From positions 1 through 11,741 of the forward strand of contig CAMCTE010000069.1 of the NCBI GenBank assembly GCA_945878385.1: a stretch of 11,741 nt of DNA. Direction: 5' to 3'. The position numbers and the translations under genes were made by a program. Position 1 is the stretch's first letter; each line of letters starts with the position of its first letter. The notes under the pieces were generated by a model, which was given only the letters and a program-made list of their open reading frames with translations, ran no database searches and had not been told where the DNA came from. Shown here piece after piece: positions 6,878-11,741 of the stretch. The stretch is from Azohydromonas lata NBRC 102462. GTDB taxonomy: Bacteria; Pseudomonadota; Gammaproteobacteria; Burkholderiales; Burkholderiaceae_C.

Positions 6878-7804
6878 TCAGTAGCGCGGCGGGACGAGCA
6901 TGTTTTCGGGAACGGGGTGGCGGCTGTAGTCTTCGTGGCGCACGCGTTCGGGCAGCTGTACTTCCGGGCGTGGCACTTCTTCAAAGGGGAATTGCCCCAG
7001 CAGGTGCGCGATGCAGTTCAGGCGCGCGCGCTTCTTGTCGTCTGCGGGCACCACCCACCAGGGCGCTTCGGCGATGTGGGTGCGCTCCAGCATCACCTCC
7101 TTGGCCCGCGTGTAGTCTTCCCAGCGGCTCCGGCTCTCCAGGTCCATGGGTGAGAGCTTCCACTGCTTCAATGGGTCGTGGATGCGGCTCAGAAACCGCA
7201 GGTGCTGTTCCTCGTCGGAAATGGAGAACCAGTACTTGATGAGCTGGATGCCCGAACGCACCAACATGCGTTCGAATTCGGGAACCGAGCGAAAGAACTC
7301 TTCAACATCCTCGGCCGAGCAAAAGCCCATCACCGATTCCACCCCGGCCCGGTTGTACCAACTGCGGTCGAACAGCACGATTTCCCCGGCCGCGGGCAGA
7401 TGGGGTACGTAGCGCTGGAAGTACCACTGGGTGCGTTCGCGGTCGTTCGGCGCAGGCAAGGCCACCACCCGGGCCACCCGCGGGTTCAGCCGTTGGGTGA
7501 TGCGCTTGATGACGCCACCCTTGCCGGCCGAGTCGCGCCCTTCGAAGATGATCACCGCCTTGCGGCGCTCTTGCACCACCCAGTCCTGCAGCTTGACGAG
7601 TTCGCGCTGCAGGCGAAACAGTTCGCGGAAATAAGCCCCGCGAGCCAGGGCTCCGTCCTTGTGCCGTCCATCGGGTGCGTTGGGGTGGTCTTCGTCCTCA
7701 ATCTCCAGCTCGAACTCTTCGTCGTAGCCATCGAGCAGGTCCTGCTCCAATTTGGCGATCAACTCTTCGCGCTCGGCGTTGCTCAACGGGGATGAGGGGT
7801 TCAT
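6878..7804 (-). CDS. ppk2: Polyphosphate kinase 2 (PPK2, class I type)
   Basis: PPK2 enzymes transfer phosphate between inorganic polyphosphate and nucleotides; the single-domain class I type mainly makes ATP or GTP from ADP or GDP and polyphosphate. The 308-residue protein has an acidic N-terminus, then EGRDSAGKGGVIKRITQRLN (from residue 88; Walker A, Asp91 and Lys95) and ALPAPNDRERTQWYFQRYV (115-133). Walker B is LFDRSWYNRAGVESVMGF (144-161), and the lid region reads QWKLSPMDLESRSRWEDYT (214-232). These match the PA0141-like PPK2 family closely. The ATG at 7804 is preferred although no good ribosome binding site is seen. A GTG at 7846 would add 14 residues but lies at about the predicted transcription start. 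The gene ends 105 bp before pstS on the same strand, so some transcripts may run on into the pst operon. Confidence 0.93.
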   Translation of the reverse strand: MNPSSPLSNAEREELIAKLEQDLLDGYDEEFELEIEDEDHPNAPDGRHKDGALARGAYFRELFRLQRELVKLQDWVVQERRKAVIIFEGRDSAGKGGVIKRITQRLNPRVARVVALPAPNDRERTQWYFQRYVPHLPAAGEIVLFDRSWYNRAGVESVMGFCSAEDVEEFFRSVPEFERMLVRSGIQLIKYWFSISDEEQHLRFLSRIHDPLKQWKLSPMDLESRSRWEDYTRAKEVMLERTHIAEAPWWVVPADDKKRARLNCIAHLLGQFPFEEVPRPEVQLPERVRHEDYSRHPVPENMLVPPRY

Positions 7805-7848
7805 GTCGCGGTGTACGGTTCCTGCGCCGTCTCGCGGCTGAATCACCG

Positions 7849-7882
7849 ATCATGGAGCCGATTTGTGACCCTTTGATGACGG
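7849..7882 (-). promoter_or_regulatory. Pho-box promoter of ppk2
   Basis: The minus strand of 7882-7865 reads CCGTCATCAAAGGGTCAC. It holds two GTCA(T/C) heptamers with an 11-bp period and an A-rich linker, matching 13 of 18 positions of the E. coli Pho box. Exactly 10 bp further, 7854-7849 reads CATGAT, matching 4 of 6 positions of the -10 consensus. Transcription would begin near 7842, about 38 nt before the chosen ATG. The combination of box, linker and spacing makes this one of the more convincing sites in the window. Confidence 0.7.
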
Positions 7883-7930
7883 CTCGGCCAGGCCAGCAGG
7901 CGCTGGGGCCGACGCAGTGGTGGGCAGGGT

Positions 7931-7965
7931 CCATCATCAGCCTGTCACAGAAGTCAAAGCATACT
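7931..7965 (+). promoter_or_regulatory. Pho-box promoter of the exoD-like gene
   Basis: The plus strand of 7931-7948 reads CCATCATCAGCCTGTCAC. The second heptamer (CTGTCAC) is a full match and the first (CCATCAT) matches 5 of 7, with an 11-bp period. CATACT at 7960-7965, 11 bp beyond the box, matches 4 of 6 positions of a -10. It faces away from the ppk2 Pho box, 48 bp distant. The transcription start predicted from the -10 falls at about 7972, on the first base of the gene's ATG. Confidence 0.55.
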
Positions 7966-7971
7966 GCGCCG

Positions 7972-8580
7972 ATGAAAGAAGGCGATGTCTTGCGTGCGCA
8001 AGCCTCCCAAATCAGCGCTGAGGTCACCCTGGGCTGGCTCACGCACTTCGCCGGTGCCGTGGTGCCAGGTCTGTTGTTGGTGCTGACCGCTTTGCCCAGC
8101 GTGTTACCCCTGCCCGGCGTGGGCAATCTCACGGGAACCGCGCTCATTTTGATGGCCTGGGCCATCTGGCGTGGGGGCAGGCCGCTGGCCTTGCCGTCGC
8201 GGCTGGCCGAAGTGAAGGTGTCAGCCGGTCAAGCCAGCCGACTGCTGTGCCTGTTGGCCTGGGTTCACGACCGCGCCTCCGCCCACCTGCGCCCCCGCGT
8301 GCACGGTTGCGTGGGCCCGCGGTCCTGGGTTTGGTCGGCGCTGCCGGTGGCCCTGATGGGCATGGTGATCTTCTTGCCGATTCCTCTGGGCAATGTGGTC
8401 GGAACGGTGGCCTTGGTGTGCTTGGGCTTGGGCCACAGTTTGGAAGACGGGCTGGCGGTGGTGGCCGGTTGGGTGTTGTCCGGCGCCACACTTCTCTACT
8501 CGATGGGTGTGTCCTGGGGCCTGATGGCCTTTGCACAATCGCTGTGGGAATGGGCGATGGCTAGCGCCGCCGCCGGCTGA
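7972..8580 (+). CDS. ExoD-family membrane protein
   Basis: This 202-residue hydrophobic protein resembles the ExoD family, named after a rhizobial gene affecting exopolysaccharide synthesis; the biochemical role of the family is not established. Two related hairpins can be seen. The first is GLLLVLTALPSVLPLPGVGN followed by LTGTALILMAW (about 33-63). The second is MVIFLPIPLGNVVGTVALVC (131-150) followed by LGLGHSLEDGLAVVAGW (151-167). The paired PxPxGN-type motifs and LEDGL are typical of ExoD. A basic, soluble stretch at about 70-118 separates them. The ATG at 7972 has no ribosome binding site and may start a leaderless message. A TTG at 7990, with GAAGG at 7978-7982, is an alternative start. 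The frame is open further left to 7675, but that would run through the promoter and ppk2. The gene's 3' end overlaps the convergent transporter gene by 20 bp. Confidence 0.8.
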   Translation: MKEGDVLRAQASQISAEVTLGWLTHFAGAVVPGLLLVLTALPSVLPLPGVGNLTGTALILMAWAIWRGGRPLALPSRLAEVKVSAGQASRLLCLLAWVHDRASAHLRPRVHGCVGPRSWVWSALPVALMGMVIFLPIPLGNVVGTVALVCLGLGHSLEDGLAVVAGWVLSGATLLYSMGVSWGLMAFAQSLWEWAMASAAAG

Positions 8581-9625
8581 AGAACCACAAAGCAGCCAAG
8601 CTCGTCACGCTGAGCACGCCACCTGCCACCATCCAGAACCCACGGCTGTCCTCGGCGAACGGAATACCGCCCACATTCATGCCCATCAGGCCGGCCATCA
8701 GGTTGATCGGCAGCGCGAGCACGGTCATGGCCGTCAGGGCATACAGGCTGCGGTTGGACTCCTCAGCAGCCTGAGCGGCGATTTCTTCCTGCAGCAACTT
8801 GATGCGCTCCTTCAGCCCGGCCAAGTCATTGATCACCAGCGCCATCTCGTCGGATGTCTGGCGCAGTTCTTCCAGGTCCTCGGCGCTGACCCATTGCGGT
8901 GGATGCCGCATCAGGCGAAACAAGGCGCCCGGCTCTGGGGCCAGCAGCCGCTCCAGCCGCACGAGGACCCGGCGCAGGCGGCTCAGGTCGGAGCGCCGAT
9001 GCGCCAGACGGCCGCTCAACAACCCGTCTTCAATGGCGTCCACACGGTCGGAGGCCTCCCGCACGATGTGTTCCAGCACGCGGCCTTGGTCCTGCATCAG
9101 TTCCGTCAGCATCGCCACGGTGGAGCCGAACACCTGCCCTTGACGCACTGATTGTCTGAGTCGGTCGACCGAGCGCAGGGGGTGCGTGCGTGCAGTGATC
9201 ACCAAGTGCGGTTGCACCTGTATCCACAGCGTGGCGATTTCCGATGGATCGAATGCGAACTCGTAGGCCACATCATTGACCACGGCTACGAGCGCCTGTT
9301 GCGCATTTTCGATTCGAGTGGACCGTGAGCCCTGATCCAACGCATCCAGGAACTCAGGCGTGGCGCCCAGATGTTCCTTCATCGTCCGGCGCACGCTGGC
9401 ATCGCTCAGGTTGAAGTGCAGCCAGATGAACCCGGCCGCATGGGGCGGCATCGCGCGCCAGGATTCAAGCTGGCCGATGCACTGTTCCAACCCAATGGCG
9501 CGCGCAGCTTGCCCCGGCGTGAATGCAAAGCCTCCAATCAGTCCATTGGCATCGGACCCATAGTGGTCGGCCCACCGGTTGGCGCTCATCGTGCGGTCGC
9601 TCTGGCGTGTGGATTCGGGAGACAC
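8561..9625 (-). CDS. CorA/ZntB-type divalent metal ion transporter
   Basis: This belongs to the CorA superfamily of pentameric metal channels. It is most like the ZntB branch, whose E. coli and Salmonella members move zinc. The 354-residue protein has a large N-terminal cytoplasmic funnel domain (about 18-290) with YGSDANGLIGGF near its start and FIWLHFNLSD (67-76). A long helical region follows, then two C-terminal membrane helices (about 296-315 and 329-350). The signature GMN (315-317) is followed by VGGIPF rather than the E. coli CorA sequence, as in ZntB proteins, and the C-terminus is RRRR. The start taken is a GTG at 9625, which has GGGGAG 8 nt upstream. An ATG at 9589 would give 342 residues but has no clear ribosome binding site. 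No link to phosphate is evident, and the substrate could be zinc, magnesium or another divalent ion. Confidence 0.9.
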   Translation of the reverse strand: MSPESTRQSDRTMSANRWADHYGSDANGLIGGFAFTPGQAARAIGLEQCIGQLESWRAMPPHAAGFIWLHFNLSDASVRRTMKEHLGATPEFLDALDQGSRSTRIENAQQALVAVVNDVAYEFAFDPSEIATLWIQVQPHLVITARTHPLRSVDRLRQSVRQGQVFGSTVAMLTELMQDQGRVLEHIVREASDRVDAIEDGLLSGRLAHRRSDLSRLRRVLVRLERLLAPEPGALFRLMRHPPQWVSAEDLEELRQTSDEMALVINDLAGLKERIKLLQEEIAAQAAEESNRSLYALTAMTVLALPINLMAGLMGMNVGGIPFAEDSRGFWMVAGGVLSVTSLAALWFFSRRRR

Positions 9626-9676
9626 GGGACGTGCTCCCCAGCAAGGTCGCGGTGAATGTAACAGAACGAATGGGGT

Positions 9677-9712
9677 CCCAAGCCACTTGGGCGATGCAAG
9701 GGCCGATGGCCC
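9677..9712. repeat. Two adjacent short palindromes between the transporter and phoX
   Basis: CCCAAG-CCA-CTTGGG (9677-9691) is a perfect 6-bp inverted repeat with a 3-nt centre. GGGCC-GAT-GGCCC (9700-9712) is a perfect 5-bp inverted repeat with a 3-nt centre. They lie 8 bp apart in the 222-bp region between two divergent genes, so they are not positioned as terminators for either. Operators for an unknown regulator, or remnants of a repeat element, are possible. Confidence 0.45.
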
Positions 9713-9742
9713 GCTTCAGCGTGTTCGATTGGGACTGGATTC

Positions 9743-9760
9743 TTGACATGAAACCGTCAT
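9743..9760 (+). promoter_or_regulatory. Pho box before phoX
   Basis: The plus strand reads TTGACATGAAACCGTCAT: heptamers TTGACAT and CCGTCAT with an 11-bp period and a GAAA linker, matching 14 of 18 positions of the E. coli Pho box, the best score in the window. A partial third unit (AAGTCAC, 9770-9776) lies out of phase. The first heptamer also contains TTGACA, a perfect sigma-70 -35 element. No clear -10 stands 10-11 bp beyond the box. TAAAGT at 9768-9773 and TATTCG at 9782-9787 are the nearest options, so the exact promoter is unresolved. Confidence 0.65.
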
Positions 9761-9847
9761 CAATCCTTAAAGTCACCGAAATATTCGCTGCCTAGCATCC
9801 GGAAGCGGTGGTGCTGCCTGCACCGGTTTCAACCCCAAAGGATGTTC

Positions 9848-11741
9848 ATGAACAAACCTCTCGACTTCCCTGTTTCTGCTGCGGTCTCCGTTGATTTTGA
9901 CGACGAGAACTCCAACACATCGGCAAACCCCCACTTTGACCAGGTTCTGAGCGCACGCCTGAGCCGCCGTGGCATTCTGCGCGGCCTGGTGGGCACCGCC
10001 AGCACGGCCGTGTTCGGCACCGTGGCACTGGCCGGTTGCGGTGGCGGCGACGACACGCCCGTTGCCGTTGCCCCGGTACCGCCGGCCGCACCGCAGTCCA
10101 CCATGCTGAAGTCGCTGGGCTTCACTGCCGTGGCCAAGAGCACCGCAGACAGGGTGAGCGTGCCGGCCGGCTACACCGCACGCCCCATCTACGCCCTGGG
10201 CGATCCGCTCACCGCCGGCTTGGCTGCCTACAAGAATGACGGCACCGACACCGACTACGACAAGCGCGCCGGCGACCATCACGACGGCATGGATTACTTC
10301 CCCCTGACCGCCGACGGCAAGCCTTCCACCACCACGAATGACCGCGGTGTGTTGGTGATGAACCACGAGGCCACCACCGACGAGCGCCTGAGCTCGTTCT
10401 TCCTGCATGCCAACGGCGGCACCGCCACCCTGCCGCGTCCGGCCGGTGAAGTGGACAAGGAACTCGCCATTCACGGCATTTCTGCAGTTGAGGTCAAGCC
10501 CACCAATGGCCAATGGGGCTATGTGCAGGGCTCCAGCTTCAACCGCCGCGTCACCACGCTGACCGATTTGGACATCACCGGCCCGGCCCGCGGTGACGCC
10601 CTGCTCAAGACCAAGTACAGCACCGACGGCACCAAGACGCGCGGTACGCTGAACAACTGCGGCTCGGGCAAGACGCCCTGGGGCACCTACCTCAGCGGCG
10701 AAGAGAACTGGTTTGGTTACTTCACCCGCGCCGTGGGTGACAACACCGCTCGTGGCAACGACAAGAGCGTCGTGGCACTCACCCGCTACGGCCGCCCCGA
10801 GGGCGCTGCTTCCCGCCACGGTTGGGAGACGGGTGGTACCGAAGACCGCTTCGCGCGCTGGAACATCAGCAAGACCGGCACTTCAGTCGACGGCACCGAC
10901 GACTACCGCAACGAGATGAACGGCTTTGGCTATGTGGTCGAACTCGACCCCTATGACGCCAATACCCGCGCAAAGAAGCGCACTGGCTTGGGCCGCATGG
11001 CCCACGAAAGCGCGGCCTTCTCCAACCCCAAGGCGGGCCAAAAGCTGGCCGTCTACATGGGCTGCGATTCGCGCAACGAGTACATCTACAAGTTCGTCTC
11101 TGACGCGGCTTGGGCTGCAGCCGATTCGGCCCCAGCCGACCGCTTGGCCACCGGTGCCAAGTACCTGGACAACGGCAAGCTGTATGTGGCCAAGTTCAAT
11201 GACGACGGCAGCGGCCAGTGGGTGGAACTGAGCGTGGCCAATATTCCGGCCGCCTACACCACCTACAAGTTCGCCAACCAGGCCGACATCTGCGTGAACA
11301 CGCGCCTGGCCGCCGACGCTGTGGGCGCCACCAAGATGGACCGCCCGGAGTGGTGCTCGGTGCACCCCACCACGGGCGAGGTGTACTTCACCCTGACCAA
11401 CAACAGCACCCGTCGCGTGGCACCGGCCAGGGGCCAAACCAAGGTGGAGGCGGCCAACCCGCGCGCCTACACCGACATCCGCGGCGTGTCCACCACGCAA
11501 AGCGGCAATGTCAACGGCCACATCCTGCGCATCAAGGAAGGTGCGGGTGAATCCACCGCCACCAGCTTCACCTGGGATGTCTACCTCTTCGGCTCGGAAG
11601 CAGGCGCCGCAGGCAGCTTCGTCAACCTCAGCAGCCTGACCAGCGACCAGGACTTCTCCAGCCCGGACGGTCTGTGGTTCAGCCCTGCCACTGGCAGCTG
11701 CTGGATCCAGACGGACGACGGCGCCTCCACCGATGCCACCA
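9848..11741 (+). CDS. phoX: PhoX-type alkaline phosphatase, Tat-exported (3' end outside window)
   Basis: PhoX phosphatases release phosphate from organic esters outside the cytoplasm, using calcium and iron. The frame runs 631 codons to the window edge, most of a normal PhoX. The ATG at 9848 is chosen because AAAGGA (9837-9842) sits 5 nt upstream; an ATG at 9842 would overlap that site. The N-terminus has a twin-arginine motif LSRRGILRG (Arg40 and Arg41), a hydrophobic stretch and a lipobox-like LAGC (Cys64) followed by GGGDD, suggesting a Tat-exported lipoprotein. Family landmarks include GVLVMNHEATTDE, then TLNNCGSGKTPWGTY with Cys271, the position expected for the iron-ligand cysteine. 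SGEENWFGYF follows, then GYVVELDPYD leading to GLGRMAHESA, and DRPEWCSVHPTTGEVYFTLT. The common TCEEN reads SGEEN here. The gene is divergent from the metal transporter and has its own Pho box. Confidence 0.93.
   Translation, partial: MNKPLDFPVSAAVSVDFDDENSNTSANPHFDQVLSARLSRRGILRGLVGTASTAVFGTVALAGCGGGDDTPVAVAPVPPAAPQSTMLKSLGFTAVAKSTADRVSVPAGYTARPIYALGDPLTAGLAAYKNDGTDTDYDKRAGDHHDGMDYFPLTADGKPSTTTNDRGVLVMNHEATTDERLSSFFLHANGGTATLPRPAGEVDKELAIHGISAVEVKPTNGQWGYVQGSSFNRRVTTLTDLDITGPARGDALLKTKYSTDGTKTRGTLNNCGSGKTPWGTYLSGEENWFGYFTRAVGDNTARGNDKSVVALTRYGRPEGAASRHGWETGGTEDRFARWNISKTGTSVDGTDDYRNEMNGFGYVVELDPYDANTRAKKRTGLGRMAHESAAFSNPKAGQKLAVYMGCDSRNEYIYKFVSDAAWAAADSAPADRLATGAKYLDNGKLYVAKFNDDGSGQWVELSVANIPAAYTTYKFANQADICVNTRLAADAVGATKMDRPEWCSVHPTTGEVYFTLTNNSTRRVAPARGQTKVEAANPRAYTDIRGVSTTQSGNVNGHILRIKEGAGESTATSFTWDVYLFGSEAGAAGSFVNLSSLTSDQDFSSPDGLWFSPATGSCWIQTDDGASTDAT

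Noticed and set aside
7805..7846. Upstream GTG start for ppk2 at 7846
   Set aside because: The predicted transcription start from the Pho-box promoter is near 7842, so this codon would not be in the message, and the 14 added residues do not look like PPK2.
7675..7971. Longer version of the ExoD-like protein from 7675
   Set aside because: The extra residues overlap ppk2 coding sequence and the divergent promoters, and have no ExoD similarity.
9773..10819. A 348-codon minus-strand frame opposite phoX
   Set aside because: Gly, Ala and Val-rich shadow of the phoX gene, with no domain and no supporting start.
10883..11521. A 212-codon minus-strand frame opposite phoX
   Set aside because: Same reason: antisense composition artefact within a conserved phosphatase.

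Overview
The window is GC-rich, gene-dense DNA, probably from a betaproteobacterium of the order Burkholderiales. This is inferred from the gene order pstS-pstC-pstA-pstB-phoU-phoB-phoR, from the style of the PstS, PPK2 and PhoX proteins, and from the codon bias; there is no rRNA to confirm it. Nearly everything here concerns phosphate supply, so it reads as a Pho-regulon island.

Layout. On the minus strand, positions 6772 down to 351 hold a complete high-affinity phosphate uptake and signalling operon: pstS (periplasmic binding protein), pstC and pstA (permeases), pstB (ATPase), phoU, phoB (response regulator) and phoR (histidine kinase). Just downstream, on the same strand and cut by the left edge, is the start of an OlsB-like GNAT acyltransferase (1-263). 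Upstream of pstS, also on the minus strand, is a class I-type polyphosphate kinase 2 (6878-7804). Divergent from it is a small ExoD-family membrane protein (7972-8580). That gene converges on, and overlaps by 20 bp, a CorA/ZntB-type metal transporter (8561-9625, minus). Divergent from the transporter and cut by the right edge is a Tat-exported PhoX-type alkaline phosphatase (from 9848, plus). No intergenic stretch exceeds about 222 bp, and no mobile elements, CRISPR arrays, tRNA or rRNA genes were seen.

Regulation. Four intergenic regions carry Pho-box-like sequences, meaning two GTCA-containing heptamers with an 11-bp period: in front of pstS (6823-6840), ppk2 (7865-7882), the exoD-like gene (7931-7948) and phoX (9743-9760). 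A fifth, weaker candidate precedes the OlsB-like gene (303-320). At pstS and ppk2 a plausible -10 element lies exactly 10 bp beyond the box, the spacing of classical PhoB promoters.

Reading of the whole. Under phosphate starvation PhoR-PhoB would switch on uptake (Pst), organic phosphate scavenging (PhoX), polyphosphate/nucleotide exchange (PPK2), possibly phosphorus-free ornithine lipid synthesis (OlsB-like), and an ExoD-like membrane protein of unknown biochemical role. The least expected points are the Pho-box pair between ppk2 and the exoD-like gene, a PhoR with no visible transmembrane segment, and the possible ornithine-lipid gene behind phoR.
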